A DNA stretch of 64,000 nt from NCBI RefSeq assembly GCF_009389715.1, contig NW_024067792.1, positions 372,001 to 436,000 on the forward strand, given 5' to 3'. This DNA is from Phoenix dactylifera (lineage: Eukaryota; Streptophyta; Magnoliopsida; Arecales; Arecaceae). Position numbers and translations under genes: made by a program. The notes below the pieces were generated by a model, which searched no databases, was not told where the DNA came from, and saw nothing but the letters and a program-made list of their open reading frames with translations. Each line of letters starts with the position of its first letter. Position 1 is the first letter of the stretch. This document shows, piece by piece, positions 24,531-34,885 of this stretch.

Positions 24531-24655
24531 TGTGAGCATATATTTAGTCCCACATTGGTTATCCATTAGATAAATCTTGGATACTTATATAGGATCAAGA
24601 AATTTAAATATTATCTTCCGACTGGTATTTTTAGGTGGGGTCTTGGGTTGTTACA
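24531..24655 (+). mobile_element. TRIM family 1 solo LTR
   Basis: Starts TGTGAGCATATATTTAG and ends GTTGTTACA, with the family signature TTTAGTCCCACAT and TATATAGGATCAAGAAATT in order. It is the reverse complement of the LTRs at 62832-63263 and 988-1315. No matching 5-bp flanks were found, so the ends may be eroded. Confidence 0.7.
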
Positions 24656-25031
24656 ATTTTTCTCTAAAACAAGAGCTTTGGATCCTATTAAAATCCCTCC
24701 TTTATTCTTTTTTTTTTTTCCAAGTTATTGAGGTATTAAATGAAATTTCTCTTAAGATATTTCTCAACTTCCTGAGTGGTGAGAGGCTAGTTGAGAGCCT
24801 ATGGCGGGAGGCCGCAGCTCAAGAGAAGGTTTTGGTGAGAGGTGGGATTCTTTTCTCGAGACCCTGTACGTGAAGACTAGAGATGTGAAGCCATGAAGAT
24901 CTCTAGTTACCCTTAGCTTGGATTTAAGTTCTTAATCCCTTAACCTTAGTTTTCTTTGGTTTCATTTCCAGCTCTGTCTAATTTCTATTTCCATTTCAAT
25001 GTTTTCTGCTTCTAGTTAGCTTTCTGTTGTA
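24656..25031. other. unassigned spacer
   Basis: Left flank of Copia-1. It contains a T-run near 24709-24720 and no feature that I can name. Confidence 0.3.
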
Positions 25032-25036
25032 CTATC

Positions 25037-25740
25037 TGTTGAAAAAAAAAAAAACTTAAATGCGCACGCGGCCAAAATCTCGGGCCGCCTGCGCGTTTGA
25101 GAAAAAGGTAACGCCCAGCGGGCGTTACGCATTTGAAAACGGACGCGTTTGAAAACGCGTCCGCAAATTACCAAACGGCCCCTGTAAAAATCCCTATTTA
25201 AATCCTTTGATTTCATCTCATTGGAAGCACGAAAAATTTCAAAAAAATAGTGGAAAAATTCTTCTCCCTCTTAGCCACTTCCAAATTTTATTTTTACATT
25301 TTTATTCAGTTTATTTAGTTCTTTTCATTCCGTTCTTTGCTGGATCTGCAAGTTCGATCGGGTTCGCTTTGACTTCTTCCGAGACGCGCCGAAGAAGAAG
25401 TTGTAGGGTCGTCGTATCTCCGAGAAGGATTGCCGAGTGACCCGTACGTGGGGGCAAATACTTCTTTGGGACAGCGTCTACGCGCTTCGACCTGCCTTCA
25501 ATCAGGCTACTTTCTTCTACTTTTATTTTAAATTTAATATTAATAGATTTGTAGGATTTGAAATTCTATAATATAAATTTATTAAATGCATAGATTTATT
25601 TTGTGCTAGAATAGATTTATTTTGCATTAAAATAGAATTATTTGGATGCCGAATAATATGCATGTATATTATTCCCTTTAAGATTTTCCATTAATTGAAT
25701 TAATAGAATTATTGTTTATTTATATGATATATTGCTAACA
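25037..25740 (+). repeat. Copia-1 5' LTR
   Basis: TGTTGA...CTAACA. Three GC-rich inverted repeats lie within the first ~130 bp (25062-25163). A TATTTAAA box at 25195-25202 is the likely promoter element. The 5' hairpin 1 has one mismatch compared with the 3' LTR. Confidence 0.95.
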
Positions 25741-26010
25741 ATCCAAAGAAGTAATTTTCTTTTATTTTTTGTTAGTAATATGTAACTCATTAAATTCTTT
25801 ATTACAATTGTGGCATATTAGATTTTAGTTGCAATAATCATTTTTGCTAGTACATAGTTAATAATAAATTATTCTAAAGAGGGTAATAATTTGTTTAACC
25901 TCCAAGAGGTTTATTATACCTCAATTTGGACTCCTCAAGGAGTAATTTCCAGATCCCATTCAAACGGAAAATTCGGAAATTGGTTGATACATAATAATTA
26001 ATCTATTGAA

Positions 26011-26132
26011 TTGACTTATTAGATCTCAATCAATTATTCTAATAAAGGAATAAATCTTATAATTCATTAAATTGACTTATTAGATCTCAATCAATTATTC
26101 TAATAAAGAAATAAATCTTCTAATTCATTGAA
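26011..26132 (+). repeat. 61-bp tandem repeat in Copia-1 leader
   Basis: Two units starting TTGACTTATTAGATCTCAAT at 26011 and 26072, with a decayed third at 26133 (TTGACATC) and a looser fourth near 26233. The non-coding leader is AT-rich and poor in G, so it is likely unstructured. Confidence 0.85.
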
Positions 26133-26637
26133 TTGACATCTTAATTACAATAATTGATTTGCTACCACAAGATTACTAATCAATTATTCTAATAAGCAAA
26201 TAAATCAACTCTAATATATATATAATTCATTGAATTGATAAATTAGATTTTAATTACAATAATTGTTTGCTAGAATTAAATTTAGTAATCAATTGTTACT
26301 AATTCGGAAAGGTCAAACGAAAAATTCAAAAATTAGTTAATTCGTTTAAATTTGCATTTAGGTTATTTTAAATATTGAATTTGTGTGATTTCTAGTGATT
26401 ATATCCACTAACTAATAGTGTCTAAGAAAAGCTTGTCAAAAAGGCATACGTGCCTAAGAAAGGCTGGTACTTAAGTGAGCCTAGTGCTCCACCACCGATC
26501 TGGAGCTGATCTGGCTATTAGTTTTTTGGATATATCAATTAGACATCCAAAGTTCAATATAAATATTAGTGCAACCTTTTGACATAGATTTTTTGCCTTC
26601 AATCAGGTTTCTGTCACTATTCTGTAACCCTGATCCT

Positions 26638-29600
26638 ATGGCCTCAAACACTAGTGACCATCTTAGTGCCAAACCTGAAAAATTTGATGGCCATAACTTT
26701 AGGAGGTGGCAGAATCAAATGCGGTTCTGGCTCACCACATTAGGGTTAATCTCAGCCATAGGTGAAAGTACGACCGAAGTTGATAATGGGTCCAACCCAA
26801 CTACCTCTTCTAACACTGAACATTCTGCCTCCACTAGCACACCCTCTAGGACACCTGATGAGATAGATTATCATTGTATCCATAGAATCCTAGGTGCTCT
26901 TTCTGAGAGGCTGTATGATATCTATTACATAGCCAAGAGTGCCAAAGAACTCTGGGACACCCTAGATAGCAAATATGGTCTTGATGATGCTGGGGTAAAG
27001 AGGTTCAAGGCCTCCGATTTCAATAAGTTTAGGATGGTGGACTCAAAGCCTATGAATGACCAAATTCATGAATTTGAAACCCTGATCCACCAGCTTAGGG
27101 CTAATGGAACCAATTTGGATGAATCATTCCAGGTAGCCTGTCTGATAGATAAACTACCTACTTCTTGGTCTGATTTTGCACCCTGAGCCATACCCAAGGA
27201 GTTCTCACCCTAACCCAAGTCTTAAACTCCATTAGGATTGAAGAGCAGCATAGGCTCAGAAATAATACCTCTACTGGACCCAAAAATAATGCATATAATG
27301 TAGAAGCTCCTCCTAAGAAAAATCAGAACCGACCCTTCCGTAAGAATTTCAAGAAGAAACCCTACAACCCTAGAAACCCTAACCACCACTACAATGGGAA
27401 GCCTATTCAATCCCAGGAGCAGAAGAAGAAGAAAGAGGAAGGTGGTGCTCGTTTCTGTTATGTGTGTGGTCGGACCAACCATTTGTCTCCACAGTGCTTC
27501 TATAAGAAGACTGCACCTCTTCAATCTAAGAAGAAGGGTCCACACACATCCAGTGCTCAAGTCAACATGGTGACTTCCGGCGCTGGCTCCTCTGAAACAG
27601 CTTTCAGGTCTGTTTCCTTCACTCCTGAAGTTAACATGACTTTACAATCACTAGATTGGTGGATTGATACCGGAGCTGGTATTCATATTTGTTCGGATCG
27701 TTCCTGGTTTTCTTCTTACCAGATCTCAAGTGGAGGAGCTGTGATCATGGCAAACAGCTCGGAGGCACGTGTGTTAGGAGTAGGACGTGTGGACTTAAAG
27801 CTTACCTCTGGAAAAGTCCTGTCACTGCACGGCGTCCAACATGTTCCAGTTGTTAGGAGAAACCTCATTAGTGGTTCTTTGCTTGTCCAGCAAGGCTTTC
27901 GTCTTGTTTTTGAGTCCAATAAGGTTGTAATTTCTCATGGTGTTATGTTTATTGGAAAAGGATTCCTTAGTGAAGGATTGTTCAAATTGAATGTAATAGC
28001 TCCTTCAATAAATGAAAATCCTTTGATTATGAATATAGAGCCTCCTTCTATTTGGCATGGTAGATTAGGTCATGTAAATTATAATTCAATTAAGCAACTT
28101 ATGAACCTAAATCTAATACCAAAAAGTAATCTTAAGAACCATGAGAAATGTCAAATTTGTGTAGAAGCTAAACTCCCTAGGAAGCCTTTTAAATCCGTTA
28201 ATAGGGATTCAGATCTATTAGAGTTGATCCATAGTGATGTTTGTGACTCTGGTAGAACTTCTAGAGGAGGTAACAAATATTTTGTGACCTTCATAGATGA
28301 TCTATCCAAATTCTGTTATATCTATCTAATTAAAACCAAGGATGAGGTGCTCAGCAAATTTAAAATATTTAAGATCGAAGCTGAGAACCAACAAGAAAAG
28401 AAAATTAAAATTCATAGATCAGATCGAGGAGGTGAATATACATCCAATGATATAACTCAATTTTGTGAAGATCATGGAATCATTCATGAAGTGACTGCAC
28501 CCTATTCTCCCCAATCAAATTGAGTAGCAGAAAGGAAGAATAGGACTTTAATGGATATGGTGAACTCTATGCTTATAAGCTCAGGAGTGCCAGAAAATTT
28601 GTGGGGGGAAGCTCTTGTTTCAGCCTGTTATATCCTTAATAGGATTCCCTCTAAAAATAATGATCTAACCCCATATGAAGTTTGGAAACATAGAAAACCT
28701 AATCTTAGCTATTTAAAAGTGTGGGGGTGCTTGGCAAAAGTAAAAATACCTGATTTTAAGAGAAAGAAAATAGGGCCTAAAACAGTGGATGCCATATTCA
28801 TAGGTTATGCAGCCAATAGTAATGCCAATAGATTTCTAGTGATAAATTCAGAAGAAAGTGATATTAGTAACAACACCATCATAGAAGCCAGAGATGCAAC
28901 ATATTTTGAAGGCACCTTTCCACTTAAGACTAGAGTAGATAGTGGTATAGCTAGTAGCTCTAGTAAAATAAGGACAAGTGAAGTAGAAGTAGAAGCAGAA
29001 CCTAGAAGGAGTAAGAGATCCAGGGTAGAGAAAACATTTGGAGATGACTTCTATACTTTTCTTATAGAGGACTCTCCAACTACCTTTGAGGACGCAATGA
29101 AATCCTTGGATTCACCTTTTTGGAGAGAAGCTGTGGATAATGAGATGCAGTCAATTATCCAAAATCATACTTGGGAATTGACTGATCTTCCTCCTGGTTG
29201 TAAAACTATAGGGTGCAAATGGATCTTTAAGAAGAAACTTAGGCCTGATGGCTCTGTAGATAAATTTAAGGCTAGATTAGTTGCCAAGGGCTTTACTCAG
29301 AGACCTGGGGTAGATTTCTTTGATGTTTATGCACCTGTAGCTAGGATTACTACTATTAGAGTCCTTATAGCATTAGCCTCCATTCATAAATTAGTGATTC
29401 ATCAGATGGATGTTAAGACAGCTTTTCTAAATGGAGACTTAAATGAAGAAATTTATATGGACCAGCCAGAGGGATTTAAAATCCCAGGCCAAGAAAATAA
29501 AGTTTACAGACTAGTCAGATCTCTTTATGGTCTTAAACAAGCACCCAAGCAATGGCACTTGAAATTTGATGAAACTATACTGACATTTGGATTTGAAATC

Positions 29601-30611
29601 AATAGTACAGACGAATGTGTATACCATAAGAGAGTTGGACACAAATTTGTGATCTTGTGCCTCTATGTAGATGATATACTGATCTTTGGGACAGATCTTC
29701 AGATAATTGATGAAGTAAAACAATTCTTAACTCATAAGTTTGATATGAAAGACTTGGGACAAGCTGACTTAATTTTAAATACCAAAATAATTAGAAGTGC
29801 AAAAAGTATTGAGTTATCCCAAAGTCATTATGTTGACAAGATACTTAATAAATTTAATTATTCTGATTGTCAGCCTGTCTCTACTCCATTTGATTCCTTT
29901 ACTCATCTTAAGAAGAACTTAGGAACTCCTGTCCTTCAAAGCCTATATGCTCAAATCATAGGCTCACTAGGATTCCTAACAAACTACACCAGGCCAGACA
30001 TAGCATATGCTGTAAATAGACTTAGTAGATATACTATTAATCCAAATAGAGATCACTGGACGGCATTAGATAGAATTCTTAGGTATCTTAAGGGTACCAA
30101 GTCCTATAGTTTGCACTTTAGTGGGTTTCCTGCTGTTCTAGAAGGCTATAGTGATGCCAACTGGATTAGCGATACCTTAGATGTTAAATCCACCACAGGA
30201 TACGTCTTTCTCCTAGGAGGTGCTGCTGTGTCTTGGAAATCCACCAAACAAACCTTAATATCTAGGAGTACCATGGAGTCTGAACTGATAGCTTTAGACA
30301 CTACTAGCACTGAGGCTGAGTGGCTTAGAGATCTACTAATAGACCTTCCTGTAGATGAGTCACCTTTACCACCTGTCTCCTTACATTGTGACTGTAAATC
30401 TGCAATAGATAAGTGCAACCAAGAAAATGCCAATGTAAAAATGAACAGGCACTTAAAAGTGCGTCATAAATCATTAAGATATAAATTAAAAAATAATGTT
30501 ATTGCCTTTAATTTTGTTAAATCAGAAAATAACTTGGCTGATCAGCTTACTAAAGGCTTGTCTAGAACAGTAGTTCTAGAGTCGTCGAGGGGGATGGGGC
30601 TTAGCCCATAA
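26638..30611 (+). pseudogene. Copia-1 gag-pol, broken by one frameshift and one stop
   Basis: Starts at ATG 26638 (MASNTSDHLSAKPEKFDGHN). Gag runs to about 27180, where a one-base loss moves the frame; the original frame stops at 27184-27186. The new frame carries the rest of gag, a CCHC knuckle (CYVCGRTNHLSPQC, 27456-27497), protease DTGA (about 27666) and the HHCC zinc region of integrase (HGRLGH...CQIC). It continues with catalytic SDRGGEY and then TGA at 28521-28523, where the family has glycine. Beyond it come the integrase end, reverse transcriptase ([16 protein letters not shown] at 29664-29675) and RNase H ([16 protein letters not shown]). The two defects look like decay, but a frameshift could also be an assembly error. 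Confidence 0.9.
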
Positions 30612-31134
30612 AGATAGATCACCACGGTGGGAACCCAACCTTAAAAGGTTCAATGGGTAGAAACAAACCGGAGTGTGACTAAGAGGAGCACTATTTCATG
30701 TTTTCCTCATCCCTATGGCGCTAGTGAAGCAAGCGGTAGGATGAGCTCGTTTGTATAACTCTTAATGAGTCCGAGACCCAAGAGGCAGGAGCTTCCTTGC
30801 TAGCTTCCTTATTAGGACTCACCTATATGTGCAGTCGTGAGGCCGCGATTATGGAAAATGGGCGATTCCCTAAAAAGCACATGATAGATATCTGCGCATG
30901 GCCATAACAACGCAACCCACTTAGAACCCAGATCGGGCTATATTATGTGTGTTGTTGATTTAATCTGAGCCATGGACCGAGGTTCAAGGTTAAGACCACC
31001 TTGGCTCCACAGATGTAATCAATTGTCACTAAGTGAAGGTTTAAACCGAAAGGTACTTACACCTATTACATAATATAAGATATCCAGCATTTTATTTTGA
31101 TTTTAAAATTATTTAAGTTTTTTTTGTGGGGGAT
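30612..31134 (+). other. Copia-1 3' non-coding region and polypurine tract
   Basis: About 520 bp between pol and the 3' LTR without a long frame. It ends in GTGGGGGAT (31126-31134) directly before TGTTGA, the expected polypurine primer for plus-strand synthesis. Confidence 0.8.
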
Positions 31135-31846
31135 TGTTGAAAAAAAAAACTTAAATGCGCACGCGGCCAAAATCTTGGGCCGCGTGCGCGTTTGAGAAAA
31201 AGGTAACGCCCAGCGGGCGTTACGCATTTGAAAACGGACGCGTTTGAAAACGCGTCCGCAAATGACCAAACGGCCCCTGTAAAAACTCCTATTTAAACCC
31301 CTTGATTTCATCTCTTTGGAAGCACGAAAAATTTCAGAAAAATAGTGAAAAAATTCTGAAAAAATTCTTCTCCCTCTTAGCCACTTCCAAATTTTATTTT
31401 TACATTTTTATTCAGTTTATTTAGTTCTTTTCATTCCGTTCTTTGCTGGATCTGCAAGTTCGATCGGGTTCGCTTTGACTTCTTCCGAGACGTGCCGAAG
31501 AAGAAGTTGTAGGGTCGTCGTATCTCCGAGAAGGATTGCCGGGTGACCCGTACGTGGGGGCAAATACTTCTTTGGGACAGCGTCTACGCGTTTCGACCTG
31601 CCTTCAATCAGGCTACTTTCTTCTACTTTTATTTTTAATTTAATATTAGTAGATTTGTAGGATTTGAAATTCTATAATATAAATTTATTAAATGCATAGA
31701 TTTATTTTGTGCTAAAATAGATTTATTTTACATTAAAATAGAATTATTTGGATGCCGAATAATATGCATGTATATTATTCCCTTTAAGATTTTCCATTAA
31801 TTGAATTAATAGAATTATTGTTTATTTATATGATATATTGCTAACA
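31135..31846 (+). repeat. Copia-1 3' LTR
   Basis: TGTTGA...CTAACA, followed by target duplicate CTATC. It contains three perfect inverted repeats: 12-bp arms 31157-31168/31178-31189, 8-bp arms 31204-31211/31215-31222 and 11-bp arms 31235-31245/31248-31258. Confidence 0.95.
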
Positions 31847-31851
31847 CTATC

Positions 31852-32842
31852 TTGATCTCATGCAGAACAAGGAATCTTTACCTGCATCAAATTTGGCATT
31901 AGAGCAGGATTTAGATTCCTATTTTGTTTTCTTAATTATTGCTTTTTTATTTTGAGACCGTCGATTGTTTTGTGGTTGTGAGCATGCTTAGTTAGGATTT
32001 CTGGTCTACTTAGAATATAATTTCTAGCTTATTTAGAATTCTTATTTGATTTCAAAAATAAAAGCAAATCTTCTTAGGAAAATAAGTTTAGTTTCAAGTA
32101 GAATAAGCTATACTGCTTGAAGTCGAACTCCATTTCTCCTTTGCTTTTTAGTTTTCTACTTTCTCCTTTGCTTTTTAGTTTTCTACTTGATTGAGTTTAG
32201 AGTGATTAGCTCCTCATCCCATCAAAGTTGGATTAAGAGCCTGGGGGCATCCCACACCAGGTTTACCTTGTAGTTTTGACCCCAATTTGTCATCCAATTG
32301 CAGGCATCCCCCATTGCACTCCTGTTACCCTACTTCCGGACCTTCTAAGACAGCCTAACCCAGGACAAGGGTCACCTTAAGAATTCTAGTTGGCCCCAAG
32401 TGCTGCATGAATCCTAAAGCAATCGACAACAGCCACCACACCATTAGAATCCAGCTGACGGTTAAATCATCGTCGTCGAAAGCCTTCCAATGCCACACCA
32501 ACTCACCATTAGAACCTTTCTGATACTGCACCATTAGAACCAGTCCAACCTAATGAAGATGTAGCCTCAATCGGAGGAGTCATGCCTCAAGTAGATCTAG
32601 CCCAACCAGCTTGACCCCTGAAGAGGATTCATACAAAAAGGTCAGATTGGACGTTAGGTTGATTTCCATGCTCAACCGAACCCAGCTGCCTTTCTAGATT
32701 AGGTGTCTTCTATTGAAGACTGCCTTACCTAGCATAAGTTCACTGGACCTAAGAGTGTTAAATTTGTTAAGAACAAGCCCAAAGTGTCATGCTAGGATTT
32801 GGTAGAGAACCATTGAGGCAACCTGAAAAGATATATACATTG
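31852..32842. other. unassigned spacer, possibly decayed element
   Basis: No clear gene. The stretch 32240-32760 is richer in CCA/ACC words and reads like very old coding or gag-type sequence, but I cannot identify it. Confidence 0.25.
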
Positions 32843-34618
32843 GCCTTGAGGCACTCATCAAGATTTAACTGCCTTAAGGCACTCATTTTTTTCAATTCCA
32901 AATGACGTAGCCGCGCGCCATGTGGATTCGTAGCGCCCAACCGCACATTGGCGCGCGCTGTCACACACGGACACAAGCACACGCCATGTGGATGCGCAGG
33001 CCGCGCAATATGAGAACGTTAGGTGTGGGACCATTGACGTAAGGTCAGATGTGCTTTTGAGTGCAATACACCTTGCGCTGTCCATGGACTAAATAGGGTG
33101 CGGTCTATAGACCCTGCAGGCGCAAGCTTTTTTTTTTAATTTTTTGCATGAATATTTTTCTAAATATCAAATTTTGCATGAATACTCTTCCAAAATTGAT
33201 ATTTGCATGTATACCCTCGTCAAACACTTGTTTTGCCATTCTATCTTTTTTTTTTTATTTTTGTTTTTGCATATGTACTCATACTATCTAACGACGTTAA
33301 AATATTAACGGTTTCAAATTAAAATGACTAAAATACCCTTAATAGGGTGACATGCAAATAGATCGCGATCCGAAGACAAGGACAATAGCATAATTTTAAT
33401 ATTTTTTTTATTTTTAATTAATATAAATATGATTTTTTAATACTGTTAGAATAATCGTTATATTATGAGCATTTGTACAATAACATAGTTTTACGAGGGT
33501 ATACATGCAAATATCAATTTTGGAAGGGTATTTATGCCAAATTCGATATTTAGAAGGGTATCAATGAAAAAATCCATTTTTTTCCATATAAAATGGAACC
33601 CAACGCGCGATCACGTTGAAGGCACGCGCGACCGAGGTCATCCTCTACCTCTAGCATATTTTATGCAGAATTTCCTGAGGCTATAACTTTTACTATATAT
33701 AAAGCTTCAAATAAACATATTATACCATTGGAAAGCTTATTCCGAGAGCTTTCCAATGATATCAAGATTTAAATATAAAAATCATTGTATGAAAAGATAT
33801 ATTAAAATAAATTTGTGAGTTTTTAATTTAGGGGTTGAAATATCTTTCATTACAATGGATGTTTGGCCATGAGATTTTTCAGATTTAAATAACTTTTATA
33901 GGAGTACATACTCCCCCAAAATCCTGGCCTAACTCAAGATATAGACAAAGTTGTCATTATCAAGCTTTCAAGGAACCTTAGTTTGCAAAAAAAAAAATGA
34001 ATAAAGAGTATTAAATTCAAACACTGAATTTTTTTTAGGAGAGAAGTCTGGACGTGAATGGTGCTAACTGCCAAGGACGATAGATAAGAAAGAAGGTTGT
34101 CCTCGAGCTATGCTAACTGGGTTGACATGCATGGTCAACAAGGACCAAGTCCAATGTTTCGGACTACTTCGCCAAGTTAATGTCCATCAGAAGCCTTAAC
34201 TACTCTGACCAAGAGAAGCACATGTTCAAATTTCCTAATATAGAAGACCTTCTGAAGAAACATTCCTATGTTCTGCACCAACTACTTGCCAATCCAAAAG
34301 CTAAAAAAAAGAAGAGAGAGAGAGAGAGAGACGCAGAAATAATATATTCTATCCAAGGAACGAATGCGAAGAAAAGCTCGTTACTATCATCATTAACAAT
34401 GGCAGCAGCACGACTTGGCACTTGAGGAGCTCGTGAAGCTAAGTTCACATTAAAAATGAAAAGCATCCGCAGGCCCTACGGACCTGGTGAATGAATTGAA
34501 AGCCAATTCCAGTTTGGTCAAGCACGCGATCAGTTTCCACCTTCCCAAGCTAGGTGCCCCAAGCACCACCAACCACCATGGGAACAGGCCAGAAAACACC
34601 ACCAAGGGCTGAAGTTTC
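32843..34618. repeat. duplicated block A
   Basis: Closely similar, in the same orientation, to block B (41505-43248). Shared parts: 32843-33120 with 41505-41790, 33580-34020 with 41800-42250, and 34023-34618 with 42572-43248. Block A contains a foldback MITE (33139-33573) that B lacks. It also lacks a 321-bp segment present in B. The left edge encodes the same LNLDECLKA text (minus strand) seen in the Copia remnant next to B. Confidence 0.85.
33139..33573. mobile_element. foldback MITE with ~81-bp terminal inverted repeats
   Basis: The left arm 33139-33220 and right arm 33493-33573 are near-perfect inverse complements, sharing for example CCAAAATTGATATTTGCATG. The middle has no coding potential. 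Block B has the matching uninterrupted site, which proves insertion. Flanking T-runs may be a duplicated target. A similar element lies at 47794-48241. Confidence 0.85.
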
Positions 34619-34885
34619 TCGTTACCATTAAGAATTAATAACTCAACCGCCACATAAAATTATGTGCTCTTAAAAGAAACATGCACGTCTTTTCCTCTGG
34701 ACCCTTAAACACTAACCAAGCCATATAAACAAGGATAAATTGACTCAATAGCAAGTTTTATTCAACACTGCATGTCTATGATAACCGTGCCCTCAAGGAT
34801 TCGTGCGCCACGTTGGATAAAACGCTGTCTATAATAATCCAACAATATCTTACGTGGCATGCATAAATCACACCAGGCACCAGAC

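Larger units (their letters stand above)
25032..31851 (+). mobile_element. Copia-1, full-length LTR retrotransposon
   Basis: LTRs at 25037-25740 and 31135-31846 (704 and 712 bp) begin TGTTG and end AACA. The element is flanked on both sides by CTATC (25032-25036, 31847-31851), a perfect target duplication. The LTRs differ at roughly 15-20 positions plus one ~14-bp indel, so it is fairly young. Inside are an 890-bp leader with tandem repeats, a gag-pol broken by one frameshift and one nonsense codon, and a 520-bp 3' region. No tRNA-Met type primer site follows the 5' LTR. Confidence 0.95.

Noticed and set aside
25016..25216. Minus-strand frames in the Copia-1 LTRs (also 31066-31311)
   Set aside because: Both lie in the hairpin-rich LTR start and owe their length to the inverted repeats.
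27172..27190. Programmed frameshift in Copia-1 gag
   Set aside because: It lies upstream of the CCHC knuckle, where the family has no gag/pol switch, and no slippery site or stem is evident; decay or assembly error is simpler.
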